In this document: positions 20,560 to 28,854 of the stretch, piece after piece
Position numbering within the stretch: position 1 is the stretch's first letter
Layout of the letters: every line of letters begins with the position of its first letter
Assembly: GCA_029260615.1 (NCBI GenBank)
Contig: JAJDCX010000060.1
Location: forward strand, 1 to 64,000
From: Phycisphaeraceae bacterium
GTDB taxonomy: Bacteria; Planctomycetota; Phycisphaerae; Phycisphaerales; Phycisphaeraceae
Length of the DNA: 64,000 nucleotides
Direction of reading: 5' to 3'
Notes under the pieces: model-generated
Database searches by the model: none
What the model saw: only the letters and a program-made list of their open reading frames with translations
What the model was told of the DNA's origin: nothing
Program-made: the position numbers and the translations under genes

Positions 20560-21420
20560 ATGTTCGCATCACTTAGCCGCAGTTGGGAATACGCCAAAAT
20601 CAGCTACGGGGTCATCTGGGAAAACAAGCAGCTTGTTATCTTCCCGATCCTGTCGTCCATAGCCGCCATCCTCGTCATGGCCAGCTTCATTGTTCCGCTC
20701 TGGTCGACCGGGATGATCGATCGGATGACATCCGACGACCCCGCCGCCGCAGTAAGCGACGCGATCCTTTACACGATCCTCTTCGCCTTCTACTTCTGCA
20801 ACTATTTTGTCATCGTCTTCTTCAACTCCGCCCTGACCGCCTGCGCGATGCGCGTCATCAACGGCGAACAACCCACCGTCGGCGACGGGTTGGCCGTCGC
20901 CATGCGCAGGCTCCCACAGATCCTCGCATGGGCCTTCGTCTCCGCGATCGTCGGCGTCATCCTTCAGGCCATCGAAAACGCCAACGAAAAGGCCGGCCGA
21001 TTCATCTCCGCCATCCTCGGCAGCGCCTGGACCGCGATGACCTACTTCGTCGTCCCCGTCATCGTCGTCGACGGCGTCGGACCCGTCGAAGCCTTCAAAC
21101 GATCCCTAAGCACTCTCAAAAGCCAGTGGGGCACCGCATTGGTCGGTGGCTTCTCGCTTGGTTTCCTTGGCATGCTCGTCATCCTCCCGATCGTGCTGAT
21201 CTCCGGCGTGCTGGTCTGGCTCGCCACCCAGTCGATGGGCGGCGCGGGCGCCATCGCCGCCATCACCGTCGCCGTCGTCCTCTTCGCCATCGGCATGGCC
21301 GTCAACAGCGCCGCCGGCGTCGTCTTCAAGGCCCTATTGTTTAACTTCGCCACCAACCGCTCACTCCCCCAAGGCATCAACGCCTCGCATTTCGGGGATG
21401 CGTTTGTGAGTAAGGATTGA
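20560..21420 (+). CDS. Polytopic membrane protein, DUF6159-like
   Basis: 286 residues from ATG 20560, chosen because GGGAG (20549-20553) lies 6 nt upstream; an in-frame GTG at 20524 would add 12 residues. There are about six hydrophobic segments, an N-terminal soluble helix with SWEYAKISYGVIWENKQLVIFP, and VVDGVGPVEAFKRSLSTLKSQWG between helices, features of a broadly distributed integral membrane family without an assigned function. Confidence 0.7.
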   Translation: MFASLSRSWEYAKISYGVIWENKQLVIFPILSSIAAILVMASFIVPLWSTGMIDRMTSDDPAAAVSDAILYTILFAFYFCNYFVIVFFNSALTACAMRVINGEQPTVGDGLAVAMRRLPQILAWAFVSAIVGVILQAIENANEKAGRFISAILGSAWTAMTYFVVPVIVVDGVGPVEAFKRSLSTLKSQWGTALVGGFSLGFLGMLVILPIVLISGVLVWLATQSMGGAGAIAAITVAVVLFAIGMAVNSAAGVVFKALLFNFATNRSLPQGINASHFGDAFVSKD

Positions 21421-21526
21421 TTAGTAACCAGCCCCCAACGGTATCTGGATGCCGCCAATTTGATTACATACGGGTTTGGTGAACATTCCAAGATAATAAT
21501 ATATCACATTTTTTGTTAGCGAAGAC

Positions 21527-22021
21527 CTAAGCGGGTGGTAACGTACCGTTTTTATCGATTTCACCCCATCTATTTTTCAACTCACTTTGAAAACCAATTC
21601 CATAACCCCTTGGAAGTACATGTTGATTTATGAAATCACGGTCTTTATGCGTTAAATTGGCAGTGTTGTTGATATGTGATTCGAAGGTTTCTCTGCCGAG
21701 GGCATTTCTTTTATATGCTTCAAGAGCAGAATGGGCAATGTTTAGGTACATAAGGTATGTGTACATCAAAACCACTTCGTCTTTGTTGAGCCTGCCCCAT
21801 CGATGGCGTTTTATCTCTAGGTCGTGTAATTGCTGGTTTGAAAGCATTAATTCATTGAGGTGCCTACGATCCTCGTTAAGAATGCGTGCATTTGCGGCTT
21901 TGGCAGAATCTCGATGCCATATATACAGCATTAATGCTACGGAAGCGCTTGTTCCTAGTATTAGGACGGTAGCAATACTGGCAATTATACTGGCTATTGC
22001 TGCGTAGTCTTCTAAAGTCAT
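21527..22021 (-). CDS. AT-rich orphan membrane-anchored protein
   Basis: 164 residues with one N-terminal membrane helix (about 8-34) and a charged cytoplasmic part (RDSAKAANARILNEDRRHLNELM). The gene and its flanks are clearly richer in A+T than the neighbours and codon choice differs, which suggests recent acquisition. No strong Shine-Dalgarno is seen before ATG 22021. It resembles small membrane-anchored proteins of unknown function. Whether it is expressed is uncertain. Confidence 0.6.
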   Translation of the reverse strand: MTLEDYAAIASIIASIATVLILGTSASVALMLYIWHRDSAKAANARILNEDRRHLNELMLSNQQLHDLEIKRHRWGRLNKDEVVLMYTYLMYLNIAHSALEAYKRNALGRETFESHINNTANLTHKDRDFINQHVLPRGYGIGFQSELKNRWGEIDKNGTLPPA

Positions 22022-22085
22022 AGTGTGTTTCCATTTAGTCTGTTTTTAAGAAGTAAAGTGCTGTGTCCGCCCAAGGAGCAGCGAC

Positions 22086-23117
22086 CTATTCAAGCAAATC
22101 CACATCCTGCTCGCCAACAGCAACCCGAACCCCCAAATGTTCCCCCGCCGCCTTCGTGAGTTGTCGCCCCTTGCGCGTCCGCGCCAAAAACCCGATCTGT
22201 AAAAGGTACGGCTCACACACCTCTTCCAGCGTCCCCGCATCCTCGCCCAGTGTCGCGGCGATCGCCTCCACACCCACCGGCCCGCCCTCATAAGTGGTGG
22301 CGATCACACGCAGGTACTTGCGGTCCAACTCGTCCAGCCCTAGATCGTCCACACCCTCCAACGCCAACGCCTCATCCACAATCGCAGGCGTCAGCTTGTC
22401 GTTGTATTTAACCTGTGCAAAATCACGGATACGCCTTAGCAGCCGATTTGCGATCCGTGGCGTGCCGCGCGAGCGTGAGGCGATCGCACTCAACGGTTCG
22501 TTCCCCGCAGCCATCTCCAGCAGGTCGGCACTACGGCGTAAAATCTTCAACAAGTCGTCTTGCGGGTAGAACTCAAGATTGTGCGTCAGCCCAAACCGCG
22601 ACCGCATCGGCCCGCTGATCAGACCCGCACGGGTCGTCGCACCGATCAGCGTGAACGGCTGCAACGGCAGCGTGATCGTCTTCGCGTGCATCCCCTGATC
22701 CACGGTCACATCGATCTTGAAATCCTCCATCGCCGAGTAGAGGTACTCCTCCAAAGAGATCGGCATCCGGTGCACTTCATCAATGAACAATACATCCCCA
22801 CGCTGCAGTTTCGTGAGAAACCCCACTAGGTCCCCCGGCTTGGTCAACGCCGGCCCACTGGTGACCGTCACATGCGCATCCATCTCATTGGCAATCACAT
22901 GCGCAAGCGTGGTCTTGCCTAACCCCGGCGGCCCATGCAGTAACACATGTTCCATCGGCTCATTACGCTCTTTGACCGCCTGCAGCGTGATCCGCAGTTT
23001 CTCAATCAGCCGGGTCTGCCCGATGTAATCGCCCAGCCGAGTCGGGCGCAACGACCGATTCATCGCCTCTTCTGCGGGGCTCTGCGTCTTCCCTGAAACA
23101 ATCCGTTCGGTCGCCAT
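22086..23117 (-). CDS. ruvB: Holliday junction branch migration helicase RuvB
   Basis: 343 residues from ATG 23117, the normal RuvB length; the open frame upstream would add an unconserved 65-residue extension. Walker A GPPGLGKTT, Walker B FIDEVHR, sensor 1 GATTRAG, the arginine finger region RSRFG, and the C-terminal winged helix GPVGVEAIAATLGED are all present. It works with RuvA and RuvC, neither of which is encoded nearby. Confidence 0.97.
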   Translation of the reverse strand: MATERIVSGKTQSPAEEAMNRSLRPTRLGDYIGQTRLIEKLRITLQAVKERNEPMEHVLLHGPPGLGKTTLAHVIANEMDAHVTVTSGPALTKPGDLVGFLTKLQRGDVLFIDEVHRMPISLEEYLYSAMEDFKIDVTVDQGMHAKTITLPLQPFTLIGATTRAGLISGPMRSRFGLTHNLEFYPQDDLLKILRRSADLLEMAAGNEPLSAIASRSRGTPRIANRLLRRIRDFAQVKYNDKLTPAIVDEALALEGVDDLGLDELDRKYLRVIATTYEGGPVGVEAIAATLGEDAGTLEEVCEPYLLQIGFLARTRKGRQLTKAAGEHLGVRVAVGEQDVDLLE

Positions 23118-23277
23118 CCCCAGATCATAGCCGATGCCGAGAGCGTACGGCCCCTCCCTGATGTATCCCCACAAAACATCCTCCCCGACAGCCCCAGCTC
23201 GAACCGCCGACCCCCAATCACGATCTTTCAAGCATGTCCACCAACCCACACCCAACCCATAGGATGCAAACCTTGGC

Positions 23278-23312
23278 TTGACTATGACCACATATATGTT
23301 ATATGTGGTCAT
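23278..23312 (+). promoter_or_regulatory. Promoter with 29-bp palindromic operator ahead of the ArsR-type gene
   Basis: ATGACCACATATA (23284-23296) and TATATGTGGTCAT (23300-23312) are perfect 13-bp arms around TGT. A -35-like TTGACT (23278-23283) precedes it, and TATATG (23300-23305), 16 bp later, could be the -10. The palindrome therefore covers the core promoter and ends 1 bp before the start codon at 23314. This is the expected place for an autoregulated ArsR-family operator. Confidence 0.8.
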
Positions 23313-23313
23313 T

Positions 23314-23595
23314 ATGACGAGACCCGTACACAGCGATGCCGATCGGGCGGATGCGTTCCGTGGGTTGGCTCACCCGATCAGACGCAGGGTGCTTTCAATG
23401 TTGGGCAAGGCAGAGCGTCCGGCCGGGGAACTGCAGGCCGGGCTTAACCTGACCCAGCCAGCCTTATCAAGGCATCTTCGTGTTTTACGAGACACCGGCC
23501 TGGTCAGACACCGTGTCGAAGGGCCTCGCCGATTCTACCGCGTCAACACGCCTGTTCTCCGCAAAGCACAGCGGTGGTTCCAGCCGATCGTTTAA
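23314..23595 (+). CDS. ArsR-family winged-helix repressor
   Basis: 93 residues from ATG 23314. The winged helix reads RGLAHPIRRRVLSMLGKAE, then the recognition helix LTQPALSRHLRVLRDTGLV and wing HRVEGPRRFYRV. The ELCVCDL cysteine motif of metal-sensing ArsR is absent, which points to the SdpR/PaaX-like, non-metal subgroup. In many genomes such genes precede an AHSA1/SRPBCC protein, but none follows here. No Shine-Dalgarno is seen, and the -10 site suggests an almost leaderless mRNA. Confidence 0.85.
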   Translation: MTRPVHSDADRADAFRGLAHPIRRRVLSMLGKAERPAGELQAGLNLTQPALSRHLRVLRDTGLVRHRVEGPRRFYRVNTPVLRKAQRWFQPIV

Positions 23596-23727
23596 GTGAG
23601 GGGTGTTTCCTCTTGCGGGGCTTAATCGCACAAGAGGGGAAGCATAGGGTGGGCGGTTGCCCAAGGGCTGGGGAGAGTTCGCGGAGATAATTCGCGAGGA
23701 TAATTCGGTGGAAGGGGACCCGGGGGG

Positions 23728-25476
23728 TCAGTCCATACCAATCACGCGCTCGACTTCTTCAATCGACGTCTCGCCACGCATGACCATCGCGTAGCCGCCT
23801 TCCTTGAGCGTCGTGAACATCGTCAGGTCCACCGCTTTCTTGATCGCTGCGATATCCGGGGTCTTCATGATGACATCACGCAGCGCATCGTTGGTGCTCA
23901 TTAGTTCGTAAACACCCCGACGCCCGGCGTACCCCGTCCCGAAACACTTCGCGCAGCCACAAGGCGTGTAGACTTTTTCGATCCCGGTGACACTCTGCCC
24001 CATCCGCATAACCTGTTCCGGGGTCGGCCGCTTAGGCGTCTTGCAATGCTCACACAGCAGCCGGGCCAGGCGTTGCGCCAGCACCAGGTTCAGCGTAGAC
24101 GCGACCAGGTAGGGCTCGACCCCCAGATCGATCAGCCGGAAGATCGTCCCGATCGTATCCTTCGCGTGCACCGTTGACAGCACCAGGTGACCGGTGCTCG
24201 CCGCCTGCATCGCTGCGGTCGCGGTGTCTTTGTCCCGGATCTCACCCAGCACGATGATGTCCGGGTCCTGCCTCAGGCACGAACGCAACAGTTGGTGGAA
24301 GCTATGCCCCTGATCTTCGTTCACCGGGATCTGCGTCACCCCCGGTACCTCATATTCGATCGGGTCTTCGATCGTGATCACGTTACGCATCTTCGCATCG
24401 ATCTGCCGAAGCGCCGCGTACAGCGTCGTCGTCTTGCCCGAACCGGTCGGCCCGCAGTTCAGCAGCATCCCCGTGTTCTGCTTGGTCAGGTCGCGGATCT
24501 TCTGATACATCCAGTCCGGCAGCCACAGGTCCGTCAATTTCTGCGGCGCACTAAACGGGTCCAACACACGGATCACCAGCTTCTGCCCGTACATCGACGG
24601 CGTAAAGCTGATCCGGTAATCGATCCGCCGGTCCGGCACCTGTACCGAGAAGTGCCCCTCCTGAACGATCCCCTTCTTGGCGATATCAATGTCACCGAGG
24701 ATCTTCACCAGGCTCGCCAGCTTGCGATACATCGCGGTATCGACCTTAGAGACCTCCACCATCGCGCCGTCGATCCGTAGCCGGACCAGCCCGCCCTCGC
24801 GTTTGGGTTCCATATGGATGTCCGACGCACCCGACCGGATGCACCCCAGCATCAATAGCCGGATCACATCAATCGCCTCGGCCGTCGCGTCTTTGCTCCG
24901 CGCCTCGCTGCCCGATGCCGCGTGGACGGTCTTGCCCCGGGCGTTGATTAACGCCACCTCCGACAAGCCGTACGGCACGTTCTTGCCGACCTTCAAGAGC
25001 GCGGTAAATGAACCAATCCCATACCCACCGCTGCCCGTGATCGGATCGGCATCGTCTTCATTCAGGAGGACAGGTGCCCCCGCCTCGATATCGATCCCGT
25101 CGTCACCCGTCAGCGTGTCCGAAGAACGCCCGCCCGCCGGAGTATCACCGTGGCCCGGGAGTTGCCCCGGCGCGACTTGAACCGTCTGCCCGTCGTCGAT
25201 GAACTTGACCAATGTTCCGCCTACCAGGAACTGTGTGCCCGACTGCAGCAGCACCGAGACGATGTCCAGCCCGTCCATCTTCGTCCCGTTACGCGAGTCC
25301 AGATCCCTTAGGACATACCCATTGTTCGATTGCTCGATCTGGCAGTGGTGCCTGCTTATAAGTTTGTCGTCATCAATGATGACCGAATTGCTGGCGTGCC
25401 GACCTATCGTCACCTTGCTCTTTGCGAGGTTGCAACGCTTCAGGCCCGAATTGGTGTGAACTTCCAGATGTGCCAT
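23728..25476 (-). CDS. FHA domain fused to GspE/PilB-type secretion ATPase
   Basis: 582 residues. Residues 1-95 are an FHA phosphopeptide-binding domain (TIGRHASNSVIID, SRHHCQI, DSRNGTKMDG). A linker (about 95-175) leads to a GspE/PilB motor: ASDIHMEP, Walker A GPTGSGKTTTLYAAL, Asp box ITIEDPIE, Walker B DPDIIVLGEIRD, the His box STGHLVLSTVHAKD and a C-terminal tetracysteine zinc site (LCEHC ... CGCAKC). Such ATPases drive pilus or type II pseudopilus assembly at the inner membrane. The FHA domain replaces the usual N-terminal MshEN domain, suggesting control by Ser/Thr phosphorylation (inference). A stand-alone MshEN protein is encoded at 44074. Confidence 0.93.
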   Translation of the reverse strand: MAHLEVHTNSGLKRCNLAKSKVTIGRHASNSVIIDDDKLISRHHCQIEQSNNGYVLRDLDSRNGTKMDGLDIVSVLLQSGTQFLVGGTLVKFIDDGQTVQVAPGQLPGHGDTPAGGRSSDTLTGDDGIDIEAGAPVLLNEDDADPITGSGGYGIGSFTALLKVGKNVPYGLSEVALINARGKTVHAASGSEARSKDATAEAIDVIRLLMLGCIRSGASDIHMEPKREGGLVRLRIDGAMVEVSKVDTAMYRKLASLVKILGDIDIAKKGIVQEGHFSVQVPDRRIDYRISFTPSMYGQKLVIRVLDPFSAPQKLTDLWLPDWMYQKIRDLTKQNTGMLLNCGPTGSGKTTTLYAALRQIDAKMRNVITIEDPIEYEVPGVTQIPVNEDQGHSFHQLLRSCLRQDPDIIVLGEIRDKDTATAAMQAASTGHLVLSTVHAKDTIGTIFRLIDLGVEPYLVASTLNLVLAQRLARLLCEHCKTPKRPTPEQVMRMGQSVTGIEKVYTPCGCAKCFGTGYAGRRGVYELMSTNDALRDVIMKTPDIAAIKKAVDLTMFTTLKEGGYAMVMRGETSIEEVERVIGMD

Positions 25477-25583
25477 GTCCGGTTGGCATTGTAGCGTCCC
25501 GGTGGCGATCCTGTTGAACGGTCACCAGTTATGGCAATCGGGCCCTCCGGTTGGGATCGACGTGCCCAGGCCATCCGATCAAC

Positions 25584-26879
25584 TCAGACTGCCGTCACCT
25601 CACGCTCCTGCTCGACCAGGTCGTTGTAGGTCTCACGCCGTCGGATGACCGTGGCCTTACCGCCATCGACCAAAATCTCGGCGGGGCGTGGCATCGCGTT
25701 GTAGTTGCTCGCCATCACCATCCCGTAAGCCCCCGCCGTGAAGAAGCACAACCCGTCACCCCGTTTCAACGGCGGCAACTCACGACCCGCCGCCAGCGTA
25801 TCGCTGGTCTCGCAGATCGGCCCGACCACGTCATACGTTTTCAGCCCCGGCATATCCATCTCCTGCGCCCGCTTGGCCGGGACGTACTCATCCGCGACCT
25901 TCGTAGGCCAAGCGAAGTGGAACCCCTCGTAGTACGAAGGCCGAATCAGGTGGTGCATCCCCGTATCCACGATCGCAAACGTCTTGTTCCCACCGGTCTT
26001 GATGTACGACACCTTGCACGCAAGCACCCCCGCATTGCCCGAGATCGTCCGCCCCGGCTCGATGATGACCCTCAGCCCCTTGCCGCGCAGCAACGGCACG
26101 ATCGCCTCGGCGTAAGCCGTGTACGCCGGGCTCTTCCCCGATTCGTAATCGGCCGCATACCCACCGCCGATGTCCAGCGTGTCCACCGTGTATCCACTCG
26201 CCCGCAGCCCGTCGATCAATTCAACCGCCTTGGTGATCGCCTGCACATAAGGCTCCGGCGAATAAATCGGCGAACCAATATGCAGATGGATCGCCGTCAG
26301 TCGGCAGTGCTCATCGTGCCCATACGTTTCAAAGAAACGCTTGGCCCGTTCGATGTCCACGCCGAATTTTGTCTCCTTCTTCCCCGTCGTCGTCTTGGCG
26401 TGAGTATTGGGGTCGTACACATCCGGGTTCACACGCAGCGCCCCGTTGGCCGTCTTACCCAGCCGCTTGGCGATCGCCGAGATATTCTCAAACTCCGCTT
26501 CCGACTCAATATTAAACCACCCGATCCCCGCCTCGATCCCCGCCTCGATCTCGGGATCGGTCTTGCCCACCCCGGCGTACACGATCTTGCTCATATCGGC
26601 CCCCGCCTGCTGCGCCCGGAACAGCTCGCCGCCCGACACCACATCCATCCCGCAGCCGCGATCCGCCAACAGCTTCACGATGTTCAGGTTCCCACAGCTC
26701 TTGATCGAGTAACAGATGATCGGGGCCAACTCCGCAAACGCCGAAGCCAGTGCATCGTAGTGCCGCTCGAATGTTGCTTTTGAGTAGATGTAGACAGGCG
26801 AACCCACCTTGGCCATGATGTCGTCCACCGCCACATCTTCACAGAACAGTTGGCCGTCTCGGTATTGAAAAAAGTCCAT
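25584..26879 (-). CDS. lysA: Diaminopimelate decarboxylase
   Basis: 431 residues from ATG 26879 with AAGGAT upstream; the open frame continues upstream but only overlaps the next gene. PLP-dependent, alanine-racemase fold type III: the Schiff-base Lys lies in CYSIKSCGN, followed by GMDVVSGGEL, HLHIGS, LDIGGGYA, IIEPGRTI and the catalytic Cys region GPICETSDTLA. It makes L-lysine from meso-diaminopimelate, the last step of lysine synthesis. Confidence 0.95.
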   Translation of the reverse strand: MDFFQYRDGQLFCEDVAVDDIMAKVGSPVYIYSKATFERHYDALASAFAELAPIICYSIKSCGNLNIVKLLADRGCGMDVVSGGELFRAQQAGADMSKIVYAGVGKTDPEIEAGIEAGIGWFNIESEAEFENISAIAKRLGKTANGALRVNPDVYDPNTHAKTTTGKKETKFGVDIERAKRFFETYGHDEHCRLTAIHLHIGSPIYSPEPYVQAITKAVELIDGLRASGYTVDTLDIGGGYAADYESGKSPAYTAYAEAIVPLLRGKGLRVIIEPGRTISGNAGVLACKVSYIKTGGNKTFAIVDTGMHHLIRPSYYEGFHFAWPTKVADEYVPAKRAQEMDMPGLKTYDVVGPICETSDTLAAGRELPPLKRGDGLCFFTAGAYGMVMASNYNAMPRPAEILVDGGKATVIRRRETYNDLVEQEREVTAV

Positions 26880-26964
26880 CGCGTATCCTTCATTAACAAG
26901 CGTCGGGCCTGACATGATAGCCCCTGAACCCGCCGGGTAAACTGCCCACGCCCAAGATGAAATC

Positions 26965-27540
26965 ATGCCCGATATCAGCCCCACACAACCCGGCCGCCGG
27001 ATCGCCGTACTTGGAACCAGCGGCTGTGGTAAGACCGCCGTCGCCAAACGTCTCGCCGCCACGCTCGGAGTGACCTACATTTGTAGTGACGCGATCTTCT
27101 GGGGTCCGAATTGGACGATGACGCCTCCAGATGAACGCTTGACTGAGTATGACCGGGTAACACGGGCCGAGGCATGGACATTTGATGGCAATGTCGATGA
27201 CCTGTCTGACCACAAGGGGCCACTGATCTTGCAACGGGCCGACACACTCATCTGGCTGGACCTCCCACGATGGCAGGTCTTCACGCAGGTCTTTCGCCGC
27301 ACCCTCCGCCGGGCCTGGACCCAAGAACCCCTGTGGCACAACAACCGCGAGAGCTGGCGACTCTCCTTCTTCTCCCGTGAATCCATTTTGCTCTGGTCCA
27401 TGCAGACCTTCGCCAAGCGCCGAAAACAATACGCCGCACTCTTCGCCGACCCCAACTACGCCCGCCTCATCCGTATCCGCCTAACCTCCCGCCGCCAAGT
27501 CGATTCCTGGCTCGCGTCACTGGATAGACCGATCCCCTAG
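26965..27540 (+). CDS. P-loop NTPase, adenylate-kinase-like
   Basis: 191 residues. Walker A is GTSGCGKTAVAKRLA; the following segment SDAIFWGPNWTMTPPDER, with WTFDGNVDD, and LIWLDLPRWQVFTQVFRRTLRR resemble the kinase-like proteins annotated as DNA topology modulation or AAA proteins. The gene is divergent from lysA and lies 11 bp upstream of the cysteine desulfurase gene, so the two may be co-transcribed. The substrate is unknown. Confidence 0.75.
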   Translation: MPDISPTQPGRRIAVLGTSGCGKTAVAKRLAATLGVTYICSDAIFWGPNWTMTPPDERLTEYDRVTRAEAWTFDGNVDDLSDHKGPLILQRADTLIWLDLPRWQVFTQVFRRTLRRAWTQEPLWHNNRESWRLSFFSRESILLWSMQTFAKRRKQYAALFADPNYARLIRIRLTSRRQVDSWLASLDRPIP

Positions 27541-27551
27541 AATCCCCTCCC

Positions 27552-28778
27552 ATGGACCTTGTGTATCTCGACAACAACGCCACCACCCAGCCCGCCGACC
27601 CCGTCGTTGAGGCTATCCGCCACGCTCAGGAAGAGTTCTGGGCCAACCCCTCCAGCGTCCACCGCTTCGGCCAATCGGCACGTCAAAAAATCGAACTGGC
27701 CCGTGCGTCCGTCGCAACCCTCCTGGGTACCCACCCCCGCCAGATCGTCTTCACCTCCGGCGGAACTGAATCAAACAACCTCGCCATCCACGGCATCCTC
27801 AACAACGCAACCCCCGGCACCCCCGGTTCCCCCGGCACGCTCATCACCAGCCGCATCGAACACTCCGCCATCCGCGAGCCCGCCGAAGCCTTCGGGAAAA
27901 TTGGCAACACCGTCTGGCTCCCTGTCGGCACCGGCGGGCTGATCGATCCGCAGGCCATCACCGACACGATCCTCGCAAACGCTGACGCCGCAGGCCCCGT
28001 ACTTGTGAGCATCCAATGGGCCAACAACGAGACCGGCACCATCCAGCCGATCCGCGCCATCGTCGATGCGGTAGAAATCGCACGGAAACAGATCGCCGAA
28101 AGCCAGCATGGCCGATCACGCATCTACCTACACGTCGATGCCTGCCAGGCCGTCGGCAAACTCCCTGTTAACTTAGGCGAATTAGCCATCGACCTGCTCA
28201 CACTTTCCGCCCACAAGTTCCACGGCCCCAAAGGCGTTGGCGCACTTTACATCCGCCGCAACCTCCGCCTCCATCGTCATATCCACGGCGGACCCCAGGA
28301 ACTCAGCCGGCGCGGCGGCACCGAGAACTCCGCCAGCATCATCGGCCTAGGGGTCGCTGCAGACCTCGCCAAATCGTTCCTCGAGGACCACGATCAACTT
28401 ACCCACCTCACCGCGCTGCGCGACAAGTTCGAGGCTTCGATCTTGGCCGCCGTCCCCGGCTCGGTGGTCAACAGCCCCGATGATCGCGGCGATCGCCTCT
28501 GGAACACCATCAACATCGCTTTCCCCGGCCTGGAAGCCGAGGCCATACTCATGGGCCTAAGCGAAAAGGGCGTCTGTGCCTCCGCCGGGGCCGCCTGCTC
28601 CAGCGGATCACTCGACCCGTCCCCGGTATTGCTGGCGATGGGCGTCCCCGAACCTCAAGCCCACGGGTCGATCCGCCTCTCCTTAGGCAGGGCCACCACC
28701 CAGGCACAACTCGACCACGCACTGAAAATTATCCCCGACGTGGTACGCCGACTTGGCCTTGCCATGCCCTCCCCATGA
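27552..28778 (+). CDS. Cysteine desulfurase (NifS/IscS family)
   Basis: 408 residues. It converts cysteine to alanine, handing the sulfur to Fe-S cluster or thio-cofactor assembly. Landmarks: YLDNNATTQP, FTSGGTESNNLAIHG, the PLP Lys in SAHKFHGPKGVGALYIRR, and the catalytic Cys loop CASAGAACSSGS. The loop places it in the IscS/NifS class rather than SufS. No scaffold gene (iscU) is next to it. Confidence 0.95.
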   Translation: MDLVYLDNNATTQPADPVVEAIRHAQEEFWANPSSVHRFGQSARQKIELARASVATLLGTHPRQIVFTSGGTESNNLAIHGILNNATPGTPGSPGTLITSRIEHSAIREPAEAFGKIGNTVWLPVGTGGLIDPQAITDTILANADAAGPVLVSIQWANNETGTIQPIRAIVDAVEIARKQIAESQHGRSRIYLHVDACQAVGKLPVNLGELAIDLLTLSAHKFHGPKGVGALYIRRNLRLHRHIHGGPQELSRRGGTENSASIIGLGVAADLAKSFLEDHDQLTHLTALRDKFEASILAAVPGSVVNSPDDRGDRLWNTINIAFPGLEAEAILMGLSEKGVCASAGAACSSGSLDPSPVLLAMGVPEPQAHGSIRLSLGRATTQAQLDHALKIIPDVVRRLGLAMPSP

Positions 28779-28854
28779 ACGCCGCGCTTTACCTGCCGAC
28801 GATCCTGACGCACAATAGGGTTGTCCCTTTCGTGTTGGATGAGGTGGTTGCTTT

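Noticed and set aside
21000-21410. Possible frameshift in the membrane protein gene because of long alternative frames
   Set aside because: The chosen frame has continuous hydrophobic helices and a clear stop; the other frames are Arg/His-rich shadows.
25551-26783. Plus-strand open frame of 410 codons opposite lysA
   Set aside because: It is a high-GC shadow of lysA, which has every conserved motif on the minus strand; the shadow protein is Arg/His/Pro-rich.
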